From: Flagellimonas amphidinii
Lineage (GTDB): Bacteria; Bacteroidota; Bacteroidia; Flavobacteriales; Flavobacteriaceae
DNA length: 64,000 nucleotides
NCBI RefSeq assembly: GCF_013090115.1
Contig: NZ_JABFNN010000045.1
Coordinates: forward strand, 62,001-126,000
Direction of reading: 5' to 3'
Shown in pieces: positions 46,493 to 57,300 of this stretch. The notes under the pieces are model-generated. The model saw nothing but the letters and a program-made list of their open reading frames with translations, was not told the origin of the DNA and searched no databases. The position numbers were made by a program, and so were the translations under genes. The first letter of the stretch is position 1, and the number at the start of each line of letters is the position of its first letter.

Positions 46493-47095
46493 AGGATTCT
46501 ACGATGGATTTCTGAAACAATTCAGAGCTACTTTCTACTCGAACTACATATCGAAAAGCTTTTGCGTTTGCTTGAGAAAGGAAAAACTTTAGCAACATAT
46601 TTTGGTTAAATCACATGTCTGGTTGTTTTTAACTAGTAATTCAAATACCTATAACCTTCAATTGCCATATTGAATGGTTAATTGTAAAATTTCCTACTTA
46701 CCGACTTGAACGATTTTTTGAACAGAAAGCACAAAAACATACCATTTCTGAAGTACTCTTCATATCCATTAAGTATCTACTTGTTAATATTTTAACAAAA
46801 AACAAATAATATTTATTGATTTTTTACATAATTTTAACCTAATACAGTGCATTTTATCAATGCAATTGCATCTGAAAACTAACAACATTCAAAACTCATC
46901 AAATGATAGCTAATCAAGAGAACCTCTATCAAATATTGATTTCTTCTCCATAGTAAATCGTATCCAAATTGGAAACATCTAATTTCAATTGATTGTTCTG
47001 AAATGATTTTTCGGAAGTCATTGAAACACGATAATGGGCGGTGCTTTGAAAAAGACAACTTGCCTATCTACAGCTATTGTTGAACAAAAAATGTA
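46493..47095. other. 603-base AT-rich intergenic region
   Basis: I see no gene, tRNA or clear terminator here. It holds only a weak 5-bp hairpin (CTGAA/TTCAG) soon after the previous stop, several AT-rich inverted stretches around 46780-46830, and no exact TAnnTTTG element at proper spacing. It is the longest gap in the window and should contain the promoter of the ECF sigma gene and the end of the GMC transcript. Confidence 0.5.
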
Positions 47096-47707
47096 TTGAT
47101 TTTGAGCTCTCAAAAAAATAATAAGCAATTACTGTGGTCCCAAATGATACAAGGAGATGTCAATGCCCTTGGTAAGGTATATGACCTATATGTAGATACT
47201 CTTTTTTCCTATGGATTTCAATTATCCAAAGACAAAGGGTACACCATGGACTGTATACACGATCTTTTTTTAGATCTTTATAAGTATAGGGGAAGACTTT
47301 CTGAAGTTGACAATATTGAGTATTACTTGATAAGATCAATCAAAAGAAAAATCAATAGAAGGCACAAGGAAAAACTGGTACATTGTTCCAAAGAAACTTT
47401 TGAGGCCCAATATGCCCTATTACGACAAGACTTATCTCCAGAAGAGGTTTTGGTAGCCTTTGAAAATGATGCCCAGAAGACTAATATTTGGCAAAAAGCC
47501 ACAGTGTTTTTAACCAAAACACAACAAAAAGGTATCATTCTCAGGTTTAAGGAAGGAAGACCTTATGAAGAAATTGCGGAAATCATGGATGTTTCCGTTG
47601 AGACCTCAAGAACAATTATATACCGGGCCATTAAATCATTAAGGGAGAATATGATTCTACCCACTATGGTCTTGGGTAAAATTCTCATGGAATTTCTTAT
47701 AGGATAG
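47096..47707 (+). CDS. ECF sigma factor, FecI-like (PUL 2)
   Basis: 203 residues. Region 2 runs from about 15 (GDVNALGKVYDLYVDTLF) to HDLFLDLYKYRGRL, and region 4 from TKTQQKGIILRFKEGRPY to IAEIMDVSVETSRTIIYRAIKSL, with a helix-turn-helix. Alone, it would direct RNA polymerase to the susCD promoter after release from its anti-sigma partner. The start is uncertain: TTG 47096, TTG 47102 or the ATG at 47144 (MIQGDVN); no ATG precedes the domain in frame. A terminator follows and the anti-sigma gene lies 245 bases on. Confidence 0.9.
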   Translation: MILSSQKNNKQLLWSQMIQGDVNALGKVYDLYVDTLFSYGFQLSKDKGYTMDCIHDLFLDLYKYRGRLSEVDNIEYYLIRSIKRKINRRHKEKLVHCSKETFEAQYALLRQDLSPEEVLVAFENDAQKTNIWQKATVFLTKTQQKGIILRFKEGRPYEEIAEIMDVSVETSRTIIYRAIKSLRENMILPTMVLGKILMEFLIG

Positions 47708-47736
47708 CAACATTTGCCAATAGTTAAAAGTACATG

Positions 47737-47761
47737 CAAAAACTCGTCAGAAGAGTTTTTG
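47737..47761 (+). terminator. Terminator after the sigma factor gene
   Basis: The 9-bp stem CAAAAACTC/GAGTTTTTG (47737-47745 with 47753-47761), with the T-rich arm downstream, fits an intrinsic terminator. It would separate sigma from anti-sigma expression. Confidence 0.6.
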
Positions 47762-47952
47762 GGTGCTAAATGTTTTTGTTGCACAATTCTAAAATGACAA
47801 TATTTTAAGGATAAAATTGATGTTTGTGAAAAAAAATCATAAAAAATTGTCTATAAAACAAAATTGAGCTGCTTTATATATTACGGACCTATCTTGGATT
47901 TTGGCATAAAATTTCTTTTTAGGAAGCGTAATTCAATCAGAAAACATAGAAA

Positions 47953-48996
47953 ATGAAGAAAAAATCTTTAGAGGATAGGTTGAATACAAAGGAACGGGAA
48001 CATTTGAAAAAAAGAATTTCAGCTTCGATTTTTAAATATCGACGTCGTAGGGTAAATATGCGACGCGGTATTGGATTAGCTATGGCTTCAGTTGTCTTTA
48101 TACTGTCGATAGGAGTGTATTTCTACTATTCGGAATCTTCTTCAATTGAGAATTATGTAGAGGCTACGTCGAATGTTGTTGTAGATGCCTCAGAAGATGT
48201 TACCTTGATTTTAGAAAAGAATAAGAGTGTTAATCTTGATGAAGAAAACTCTAGCATTTCATACTCCCAAAATGGGCAAAAAGTCAAGATTGGTACAAAT
48301 GGGGAATTGGCCCAATCCAACACAAAAAACAGTGAAATTGTTTTTAATACCCTGATGGTTCCATATGGAAGAAGGGCACAGATACAACTATCTGACGGGA
48401 GTAAGGTTTGGCTAAACTCAGGATCAAAGTTGGTTTATCCTGTATCGTTCCAAGAAGAAAGAAGAGAGGTTTATTTAGAAGGAGAGGGCATTTTTGAGGT
48501 GGCCCATAACAAAGAGCAGCCCTTTATTGTAAAGTCCGAAAACCATGAAGTTGAAGTTCTTGGTACTGTTTTTAATGTGAGCAACTATTTAGATGATGCA
48601 AGCATCAGTACTACATTAAAGAGTGGTAGTGTCCAAATTAGATATAAGAGCGATTCCTTTTTTAAGAACAAAGAAGTTATGAAGGTTTCACCGGGTGTTC
48701 GAACGGTTTATGATAAAAATTCCACCAAAATATTTTCTAATAAGGTTGATGTGAACAAATACTTTTCATGGCGTGAAGGGGTATTGATTTTTAAAAATGA
48801 TGATTTGGGCTACATCATGAAAAAACTCTCAAGGTATTACAATGTAAAAATATCAGTAGAGAACAAAGAACTAAAATCCCAGACATTTTCAGGATACTTG
48901 GATTTAAAGGAAGATGTGGAAAGTGTGGTTGGGACGATACAAAAAACAACAGAATTTGATTATAATTTTAACGATAACCAATTAATCATTCATTAA
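47953..48996 (+). CDS. FecR-family anti-sigma factor (PUL 2)
   Basis: 347 residues. A short cytoplasmic segment (1-35) binds the sigma factor; one membrane helix at about 37-58 (GIGLAMASVVFILSIGVYFY); then the periplasmic FecR domain (VPYGRRAQIQLSDGSKVWLN, SGSKLVYPVSF, EVLGTVFNVSNY at about 130-215) and a C-terminal DUF4974-like/STN-like part (YIMKKLSRYYNVKISVENKE, about 285-345). It senses the STN domain of the SusC encoded next. It has its own 245-base upstream gap. Confidence 0.93.
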   Translation: MKKKSLEDRLNTKEREHLKKRISASIFKYRRRRVNMRRGIGLAMASVVFILSIGVYFYYSESSSIENYVEATSNVVVDASEDVTLILEKNKSVNLDEENSSISYSQNGQKVKIGTNGELAQSNTKNSEIVFNTLMVPYGRRAQIQLSDGSKVWLNSGSKLVYPVSFQEERREVYLEGEGIFEVAHNKEQPFIVKSENHEVEVLGTVFNVSNYLDDASISTTLKSGSVQIRYKSDSFFKNKEVMKVSPGVRTVYDKNSTKIFSNKVDVNKYFSWREGVLIFKNDDLGYIMKKLSRYYNVKISVENKELKSQTFSGYLDLKEDVESVVGTIQKTTEFDYNFNDNQLIIH

Positions 48997-49034
48997 AACC
49001 TAACACATATGATATAAAGCACGAAAACAAAAAA

Positions 49035-49060
49035 CCAGAAGATGCGCCAACATCTTCTGG
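49035..49060 (+). other. Stem-loop 1 in the susC leader (PUL 2)
   Basis: CCAGAAGATG and CATCTTCTGG form a perfect 10-bp stem with a 6-base loop. No T run follows, so it is not a normal terminator. Confidence 0.6.
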
Positions 49061-49073
49061 TGGTACAAAAAAC

Positions 49074-49099
49074 ATTGCTGAAGACTGATTGTCAGCAAT
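49074..49099 (+). other. Stem-loop 2 in the susC leader (PUL 2)
   Basis: ATTGCTGA and TCAGCAAT form an 8-bp stem with a 10-base loop, 13 bases after stem-loop 1 and 24 bases before the SusC ATG. Confidence 0.5.
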
Positions 49100-49123
49100 A
49101 TTAACTAATTAAACTACTAAATT

Positions 49124-52100
49124 ATGAATAAAATGACTAACCCTAAGCCTTTAGGGAGAATTATATCCTTGAGGTCATATTTCTGGACCATTATGAGAAT
49201 TTTTCTTCTATTTATTGCCATAGGTCTTAGTTCAGTTTACGCTAATTCAAACTATGCACAAACAAAAATTGACATTTACGTCAATGATGTTACCCTAGAA
49301 GATCTTTTTAAAGAGATTCAATCTAAAAGTGAATACATCTTTTTTTATAAAGATGATATTATTAACCCAAATGAAAGGGTTTCACTGGATTTGAAAAATG
49401 CGAAACTGTCACAAATACTAAGAAAGGCATTTAGCAGTACCGATTTAAGTTATAAAATTGACGACCGTCAGGTGGTTGTTGTAAAAAAAACAGAGAAACA
49501 GATTCAGTCGGAAGACAATTCTGTAAAAGTTGAACAAGTCAGTATAAGTGGTACGGTAACCGATGAAAATGGAGACCCGCTTCCTGGAGCAAACGTGATT
49601 GAAAAAGGAACAACCAATGGAACCCAAACAGATTTTGATGGAAATTATACCATATCGGTTGGTTCTAATGCTGTTTTAATGTTCAGTTATGTTGGATTTG
49701 CCGCAAAAGAGATTCCGGTAAATGGGCAGACAACTGTAAATGTTACGTTGATGGAAGATGCGAGTCTTTTGGAAGAAGTGGTTGTTCTGGGATATTCAAC
49801 ACAGACAAGAGGAGATTTGACAGGTTCTGTTGCTTCAGTAGACTTGTCCGAAGCTACAAAAGCACCGTTGGTAAATGCCGCTGAAGCACTTGAAGGTCGT
49901 GTAACAGGTGTCTCGGTAATCAACTCAGGTGACCCAGGTACTGCACCTACAATTAGGGTCAGGGGTTTTGGGTCCACAAATGCCAATGGCCCACTTTTTA
50001 TTATTGACGGTGTACAAACAACAGATGCCTCTATTCTTAATGCCATAAATCCGGAAGATATAGCCCAGATGAATGTTTTGAAAGATGGAGCCGCATCCAT
50101 TTATGGTGCAAGAGCCTCCAATGGTGTAGTTATAATTGCCACCAAAAATGGAGGATACAATCAAGATTCAGCTAACATTTCATTGGATATGTATGTTGGT
50201 TTTTCTCGAGCTTCCAATCTGCCTAGCGTTTTAAATGCACAGCAACATGGCGAAATGATTTTTGAAAGTTTGACTAATGACGGTCTTACTCCAAGTCATC
50301 CTCAGTATGGGGACGGGCCAACACCTGTGGTACCATCTAGTATAATAGGCGCACCAGTGCCAGTGACTACACGGACAAGTGGCAACTGGTTGGATGATGT
50401 GTTTGGAAATGCTCCTACCCAAAACATTTCAATGAGTATGGATAATGGAACAGAAAGAGCCAAATACAACGTTTCCTTAAGTTATTTGAACAGGGAAGGT
50501 GCTCAGTTGAAATCATTCTTTAGAAGAGGGTTGCTAAGAGCCAATTCTGAGTTTAAAGTAGGCAATAAAATACGAGTTGGTGAGCACTTAAATGTTTCAT
50601 TTGCAAATAGCAGCACCCCAAAATTTCGTAATGCTGATTTAGGAGGTAACCCACTATCATTGGCGCAAAGAAGCAGTCCATTGCTTCCTGTTAGGGCTGA
50701 TGATGGTAGTTTTGCCGGAACTTATTCGAACGCATTAGGGTTGTCAAACCCCACAAATCCGGTTGCTGATTTGACTCGCGCATCCGATGATTTTTACAAG
50801 ACAATTAGAATATTAGGGGATATTTATGCCTCATATGAATTTTTGGACGGCTTAACCTTTAAGACTTCTATAGGGGGTGATTTGGAATTGCAGAATTCCA
50901 GACAGTTTTTGGCAACCAACCCTGAACATGGAGAGCCTAGGACCACTAATACCCTCACCGAATTTGATTATGATTCTTATAATTGGATTTGGACCAATAC
51001 ACTTAACTTCAATAAAACTTACGGAAAACATTCTGTAAATGTGTTGGCTGGTTTGGAAGCTGTTGAGACCAGAGTAAAACAAAAAACCATTAATGTTACT
51101 GGCTTTTTGTTCGAGGATCCTGATTTCTATCTATTGGATAGAGGTTCTGGAACTCCCAACTTTGGATTTGTTGGGGACGTTACAAACTCTTTGTTTTCGG
51201 TGTTTGGAAGCCTAAACTATTCTTTTGACAACAAGTATTTAATGACAGCTACCTTGAGAAGGGATTCATCATCGAATTTTTTAGGGGATAATAGAAGCGA
51301 TATTTTCCCTGCTGTAAGTGCCGGGTGGTTGGTAAGTGCTGAAGATTGGTTCAATACAGATGGAATTATTAACCGCTTCAAATTAAAGGCATCTTGGGGT
51401 GAATTGGGTAATCAGGCTGTGCCTGCCGCAAATCCAACCATCAATGTGTCAAATATTAATCCTGCACAATCAAATTATGCATTTGATGGTTCAGGACCCA
51501 CTACCGGTGCCATAGTAGGCGCAATAGGTAATCCAGATTTAAGATGGGAAACTTCAGAATCTACAAATATAGGAGCGGAGTTTGGCTTTTTAGATAGCGC
51601 TTTAAGTTTTGGGATTGAATACTTTAAAATCACGACCAATGACTTGATTGCACAAGATTTAAGTGTAATAAGCACTACTGCAATTGATGCCAATGCACCA
51701 TTTGTAAACTTAGGGAATATTGAAAATACTGGTTTTGATATTACTTTGGGATATCAGAATCAAACCGATTCAGGTTTTTCTTATGGAATAGATGTAAATG
51801 TTTCAACGTATAAAAATGAGGTCACCAATCTGAGTTCGGATTTCCAAGTTGGGGATACAAGGTTTAGAGGTGGAGCTATGACTCGAACAGAAGTGGGCCG
51901 ACCTATATCTTCCTTTTTCGGACTACAGGTAGATGGTATTTTCTCTAGCGAGTCTGAGGTCAGTAGTGCTCCAGATCAAGGTTTTGAAACCGCTGCTGAT
52001 GGTGTGGGCCGTTTTAGATATAGGGATGTTAATGGGGATGATCAAATCAATGATGATGACCGAACATTTATAGGTTCTCCCCACCCAGATTTCACTTATG

Positions 52101-52600
52101 GGATCAATTTGAACTTAGGGTACAGAAACTGGGATTTTTCAGCATTCCTTTCAGGAGTTTCAGGAAAAGATGCTTATAACTACAGTAAAATTTTCCAGGA
52201 TTTCCCTACTTTTTTTAATGCCAATAGGAGTACGCGGGTTTTAGATTCTTGGACACCGAACAATACGGATGCCATATTACCTGCCTTAAGTTCAACCATT
52301 GTCAATAACGAAACATCTCCCAATTCTTATTTTGTTGAAGATGCTTCTTATTTAAGGTTGAAGAATATACAGATTGGTTACACTTTACCAGATTCCATTT
52401 TGGAAAAAATAGGTGTGGACAATATTAGGCTTTATGTGCAAGCCTCTAATTTGTTTACTATTACTGACTATAATGGGCTAGACCCTGAAATTCCAATTAT
52501 TATTAGGAATGGCGCTGTGGATAACCTTACTCAAGGCGTAGATGTTTCTGCTACTCCATTGACACAGATTTTCACCTTTGGCACTAATTTTAAATTTTAA
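49124..52600 (+). CDS. SusC-type TonB-dependent transporter with STN signalling domain (PUL 2)
   Basis: 1158 residues. Long N-terminal signal (ends about YANSNYAQ), STN domain (about 50-115, DVTLEDLFKEIQSKSEYIFF), carboxypeptidase-regulatory-like domain (about 138-215, ISGTVTDENGDPLPGANV), plug (ALEGRVTGVSVINSGDPG, LFIIDGVQTTD, YGARASNGVVIIATKNG), then the barrel. STN presence fits the adjacent sigma/anti-sigma pair: substrate binding signals through FecR to the sigma factor. Its cargo is unknown, as no catabolic gene is nearby. Confidence 0.96.
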   Translation: MNKMTNPKPLGRIISLRSYFWTIMRIFLLFIAIGLSSVYANSNYAQTKIDIYVNDVTLEDLFKEIQSKSEYIFFYKDDIINPNERVSLDLKNAKLSQILRKAFSSTDLSYKIDDRQVVVVKKTEKQIQSEDNSVKVEQVSISGTVTDENGDPLPGANVIEKGTTNGTQTDFDGNYTISVGSNAVLMFSYVGFAAKEIPVNGQTTVNVTLMEDASLLEEVVVLGYSTQTRGDLTGSVASVDLSEATKAPLVNAAEALEGRVTGVSVINSGDPGTAPTIRVRGFGSTNANGPLFIIDGVQTTDASILNAINPEDIAQMNVLKDGAASIYGARASNGVVIIATKNGGYNQDSANISLDMYVGFSRASNLPSVLNAQQHGEMIFESLTNDGLTPSHPQYGDGPTPVVPSSIIGAPVPVTTRTSGNWLDDVFGNAPTQNISMSMDNGTERAKYNVSLSYLNREGAQLKSFFRRGLLRANSEFKVGNKIRVGEHLNVSFANSSTPKFRNADLGGNPLSLAQRSSPLLPVRADDGSFAGTYSNALGLSNPTNPVADLTRASDDFYKTIRILGDIYASYEFLDGLTFKTSIGGDLELQNSRQFLATNPEHGEPRTTNTLTEFDYDSYNWIWTNTLNFNKTYGKHSVNVLAGLEAVETRVKQKTINVTGFLFEDPDFYLLDRGSGTPNFGFVGDVTNSLFSVFGSLNYSFDNKYLMTATLRRDSSSNFLGDNRSDIFPAVSAGWLVSAEDWFNTDGIINRFKLKASWGELGNQAVPAANPTINVSNINPAQSNYAFDGSGPTTGAIVGAIGNPDLRWETSESTNIGAEFGFLDSALSFGIEYFKITTNDLIAQDLSVISTTAIDANAPFVNLGNIENTGFDITLGYQNQTDSGFSYGIDVNVSTYKNEVTNLSSDFQVGDTRFRGGAMTRTEVGRPISSFFGLQVDGIFSSESEVSSAPDQGFETAADGVGRFRYRDVNGDDQINDDDRTFIGSPHPDFTYGINLNLGYRNWDFSAFLSGVSGKDAYNYSKIFQDFPTFFNANRSTRVLDSWTPNNTDAILPALSSTIVNNETSPNSYFVEDASYLRLKNIQIGYTLPDSILEKIGVDNIRLYVQASNLFTITDYNGLDPEIPIIIRNGAVDNLTQGVDVSATPLTQIFTFGTNFKF

Positions 52601-52603
52601 GAG

Positions 52604-54295
52604 ATGAAAAAGAAAATATTAAGTCTAATAGTATTTTTGGCACTAACATTGTCGTGTAATGAGGAATTTACCGTCCAACCGGCTGTAGGAGCTTTAACAG
52701 ATGATGCCATAGCCAATGAAACGGGTATAGATTTATTGCTGACAGGGGCTTATTCCGCTTTGGATGGAGTTCGCCTCAACCAAACAGGGAACGGGTTTTC
52801 ATATAGCCCAGATAACTGGTGGTTGGATGTAATGTCTGATGATGCTCACAAAGGAAGTACTGATAGTGATCAGGTCGAATTGTTTCAGTTGGAAACATAT
52901 GATATTCAAACAAGTAACCCTTATGTATTGGGTAGATGGTTGGCTTTGTACGCCGGAGTTAATAGATCAAATGCGGTTATTGCGTTGATTGCAACTATTA
53001 CAGAAGGTGATTTTACTGAGAAATTGGCTGAAGCTAGATTTTTGAGAGGCTATTTCAATTTTGAACTTCAAAAAATGTTCGGTAACCCTGCTTACATTTC
53101 TGAAGAGAACTATGCTGCCACGGAATTTAATCAGCCCAATCCAGGACCTATATGGGATCAGATTGAAGCTGATTTTCAATATGCAGCTGGCAATCTGCCA
53201 GATTCCCAGACAGATGTTGGAAGACCAACTTCATGGGCGGCAACAGCCTTTTTGGGTAAAACATATTTGTACCAATCTGAATGGGCCAATGCCTTGACCC
53301 AATTGCAAGATGTTATCAATAATGGACCGTATTCCTTGAATGCTGAATTTTTGGATAACTTCACCGGCTCTGGTGAAAATTCCTCCGAGTCAATTTTTGC
53401 TGTTCAATTTGTGGTTGATGGAGGACAATCTTTAAATGGAAATCAAGGTAGTACTTTGAACTTTCCTGGAGGAGGGCCTTTCAATTCCTGTTGTGGATTC
53501 TATCAACCAACCCAAGATTTGGTGAATGCCTTTCAAACAGACGGTAGTGGCCTACCGCTCTTGGACACTTACAATCAGTCTGATGTGGCTAACGACCAAG
53601 GTGTTGGAAGTGATGAGTCATTTACTCCGCACACAGGACCTTTGGACCCTAGACTGGATTATACTGTAGGGCGCAGGGGAATAGATTATAACGGATTTGG
53701 TACTATGGTAGGAGCCGATTGGATTCGCGCATTGCCCACAGATATTTCAGGGCCGTATCTTCCCAAGAAAAATATCTATCAGGCAGATGAAATAGGGACA
53801 ACCCAAGGTTTCGGAGCATGGGGACAACAACACTCAGGAATCAATTATAACATTATGCGTTATGCAGATGTACTATTAATGGCCGCAGAAGCAGCTGCGG
53901 AAACGGGAGACCTTACAACGGCACTCAATTACGTAAATCTAGTGAGGAATAGAGCAAAAAATATGACCTATGTTCAAAATGAAGCTGGTGATGCAGATGC
54001 AGCAAACTATGAGATAGAACCATATACCAGTTTTGCTGATGCCGATTTCGCAATACAGGCGGTTCGTTTTGAAAGACGCTTGGAATTTGGTATGGAAGGT
54101 CATCGTTTGTTTGATTTAAGAAGATGGGGAGTCGCTGAAAACATTATTAACACTTACGTTACAAGTGAGGATAGAACCATTCCAAATTTTGATTCTAAAG
54201 TCAATACCTATCAATCATTTATGGATTTGTTACCCATTCCTGTGAATGCAATTGATTTAAGTGGTAATGCTCTTAGTCAAAATCCAGGGTATTAA
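52604..54295 (+). CDS. SusD/RagB-like outer-membrane lipoprotein (PUL 2)
   Basis: 563 residues. Lipobox LTLSC (Cys18). The RagB/SusD domain shows EARFLRGYFNFELQKMFG, FLGKTYLYQSEWANALTQL, MRYADVLLMAAEAAAETGD and RFERRLEFGMEGHRLFDLRRWG. The helical TPR-like core and the C-terminal PIPVNAIDLSGNALSQNPGY are typical of the classic SusD branch; the PUL 1 SusD is from another branch. Three bases after susC. Confidence 0.95.
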   Translation: MKKKILSLIVFLALTLSCNEEFTVQPAVGALTDDAIANETGIDLLLTGAYSALDGVRLNQTGNGFSYSPDNWWLDVMSDDAHKGSTDSDQVELFQLETYDIQTSNPYVLGRWLALYAGVNRSNAVIALIATITEGDFTEKLAEARFLRGYFNFELQKMFGNPAYISEENYAATEFNQPNPGPIWDQIEADFQYAAGNLPDSQTDVGRPTSWAATAFLGKTYLYQSEWANALTQLQDVINNGPYSLNAEFLDNFTGSGENSSESIFAVQFVVDGGQSLNGNQGSTLNFPGGGPFNSCCGFYQPTQDLVNAFQTDGSGLPLLDTYNQSDVANDQGVGSDESFTPHTGPLDPRLDYTVGRRGIDYNGFGTMVGADWIRALPTDISGPYLPKKNIYQADEIGTTQGFGAWGQQHSGINYNIMRYADVLLMAAEAAAETGDLTTALNYVNLVRNRAKNMTYVQNEAGDADAANYEIEPYTSFADADFAIQAVRFERRLEFGMEGHRLFDLRRWGVAENIINTYVTSEDRTIPNFDSKVNTYQSFMDLLPIPVNAIDLSGNALSQNPGY

Positions 54296-54316
54296 GCACA
54301 ACTGATTAACTATAAT

Positions 54317-54340
54317 TAGTTGATTTTTTAAGTTAGTTAG
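54317..54340 (+). repeat. Conserved SusD-VCBS junction element, copy 2
   Basis: TAGTTGAT, T-rich centre, AGTTAGTTAG. It matches 28336-28360 with two substitutions and one indel, at the same distance from the susD stop (about 20-28 bases). Confidence 0.6.
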
Positions 54341-54341
54341 G

Positions 54342-54367
54342 GGAAACAGGGCTTTAGCCCTGTTTCC
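54342..54367 (+). terminator. Stem-loop between susD and the VCBS gene (PUL 2)
   Basis: GGAAACAGGGC pairs perfectly with GCCCTGTTTCC (11 bp, TTTA loop) directly after the shared element. The following bases (TAATTTAAAAT) are only moderately T-rich, so termination may be partial. Confidence 0.55.
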
Positions 54368-54385
54368 TAATTTAAAATAATATTG

Positions 54386-57300
54386 ATGAAGTACAGCTAT
54401 TCCAAAGCACTGTCCATTTTTGGGTTTATTATTTTGTTCAATTCATGTTCCGAGCAAAAAGTGCGTCAAGACACCTATGTATTTTCAAAAATTGACAAAA
54501 ATGTATCCAAAATTGAATTTGCCAATAATCTTGTTGAGAATGATTCATTAAATTATTTTACCTATGCATACATATACATGGGCGGAGGGGTATCCGCAGG
54601 AGACATAAACAACGATGGCCTCGCTGATTTGTATTTTACTGGAAACATGGTACCCAATAAATTGTACTTGAACAAAGGTAATCTGCAGTTCGAGGACATT
54701 TCAGAATCAGCGGGAGTTTCTGGAGACGATAGATGGTATAATGGTACCACTATGGCCGATGTCAATAATGATGGATTTTTGGATATTTATTGTTCAGTGG
54801 GAGGCAAATTTGGACCTAAAGAAAACCAATTGTTCATTAACAATGGTGACAATACCTTTACTGAAAAGGCCAAATCATATGGAATAGATGACCCTAGTAA
54901 TAGTGTGCAGACCACATTTTTTGATTATGATTTGGATGGAGATTTGGATTTATATATTGCCAACTATCCACCCACTCCCTTTGATGCTCCCAACTTTTAT
55001 TATGCATTTAAGCAAAAATTTCAAAAACCACTGGAAACAGACAGACTGTTTAAAAATGAAGATGGAAAATTTGTTGATGTTACAGAAGAAGCAGGTCTTA
55101 AAACATTTGGCCTATCACTTAGTGCAACCGTTGGCGATTTAAATCAAGATGGTTGGCCTGACCTTTATGTGTCCAACGATTTCAGTTCGCCAGATTATAT
55201 GTTTATGAACAATAGGGACGGTACTTTTTCAGAACAAGTAAGGAAAACTACCAAGAACAATTCATTTTATGGTATGGGGGTTGATATTGCCGACTTCAAT
55301 AATGATATGTTGTTGGACATCGTACAGGTGGATATGACAGCCCAAATAAACAGAAGGGCCAAAGCCAATATGGCCAGTATGAACCCTGATTTATTTTGGA
55401 GTACGGTAAATGCAGGATTCCATTACCAGTACATGCAAAACACTTTACAGTTGAACAATGGTAATTTGTTGGATTCCCTTCCAGATTTCAGCAATATTTC
55501 AAGATTCGCAGGTGTATCTTCAACAGATTGGAGTTGGGGGCCTCTTTTTGCTGATTTGGATAATGATGGTTGGAAAGATCTCTTTATTTCCAACGGTACA
55601 AGAAGGGAGATCAACAACAGAGACTTTTTTTTGGAAATAGATAAAAAAGGTATTTCCAAAGACAGCATGCTACAGAAAAGCTTGGCCATACCCTCAGAGA
55701 AAATTGATAACTACGTATTGAAAAATAATGGGGATCTTACTTTTGCTCGTAAGAACAAGGAATGGGGGATCGAATATGAAGGCTTTTCAAATGGCTGCGT
55801 TTATGTGGACCTTGACAATGATGGGGACTTGGAAATTGTTGTCAACAATATTGATGACTATGCATCTGTGTTTGAAAATAATAGTTCCACACGCAATAAT
55901 CATATCACAATCCAATTCAAAGGACCAGAAAAGAATTTATACGGTCTTGGAACTAAAGTTACTTTATTTTCTGAAGGGGTGTCCCAGTTTCAAGAACTCA
56001 CCCTTACCAGGGGATTTCAATCCTCTGTTGCTCCCAAACTCCATTTTGGATTGGGTAAATCTGAAAAAGTGGACTCTATTTTGGTGATCTGGCCCGATTC
56101 CAAAAAGGAACTTATTAAAAATCCAGAGGTAAATTCAAGTTTGATCCTTGATTACTCGAAAGCTACAAATCAGTCAGACTTTTATAGGGAGACCAACGAA
56201 AAATTGTTTCAAACAGCAACCAGTGAAAAAGAAATAGTTCAACATAGGCATATTGAAAATTATTATAATGACTTTGAGAAGGAGATTTTACTTCCTCATC
56301 AGACATCAATGTTGGGTCCGAACATAGCAGTAGGAGATTTAAACAATGATGGATTGGACGATATCGTTGTGGGCAGCTCTTCGCAAAATACCACCGCACT
56401 ATATTATCAATCCAAAAAAAATGGATTTCGTAAAGCGGATGCTGAATGGTTTGCTTTGGATAGTGGCTCCGAAGATATGGGCATTCTTATTTTTGATGCG
56501 GAGAATGATGGTGACAATGATATTTATATTGCTAGTGGGGGTAATGAATTTTCTTCTGAATCGGAACAGTTGCAGGATAGACTGTACCTCAATGACGGCA
56601 ATGGTAATTTTTCAAAGACTGAACATGCTTTGCCCAAAATGATAACAAGTAGCTCAAGAGTACATGCCCACGATTATGATAAAGACGGTGATTTGGATTT
56701 ATTTGTAGGGGGGCGTTTGGTTCCTGGAAGCTACCCTTCACCAACTGATAGTTATATTTTGGAGAATAAAAGTGAAGGAACCAAGGTCCAATTTGTGAAT
56801 GTTACTTCTAAAATTGCACCCATGTTAGAAAAAATAGGAATGGTCACTGATGCTATTTGGACCGATTTTGATGGTGACTCTTGGACCGATTTGATTTTGG
56901 TGGGCGAATGGATGCCGATTACGGTCTTAAAAAACGATGAAGGTTATTTTACTGATGTGACAGAAATGTGGATTGCCGATGACACTTCAGGATGGTGGTT
57001 CAGTATTAAAGAAGGTGACTTTGACAATGATGGAGATATGGATTATTTGGTAGGTAACTTGGGAAAGAATTTTAAGTACAAAGCAAGCGAAGAGGAAACT
57101 TTTGATGTTTATTTCAATGATTTTGACCAAAATAGCACTAATGATATCGTTTTAAGCTATTACAATTATGGTGAAAAGTTTCCTGTAAGGGGAAGGGAGT
57201 GTTCCTCACAACAAATGCCGGTGATTAAGAAAAAGTTTAAGAATTATGAATCTTTTTCAACCGCTACATTGGAAGATGTTTATGCAAAAGAAGCCTTGGA

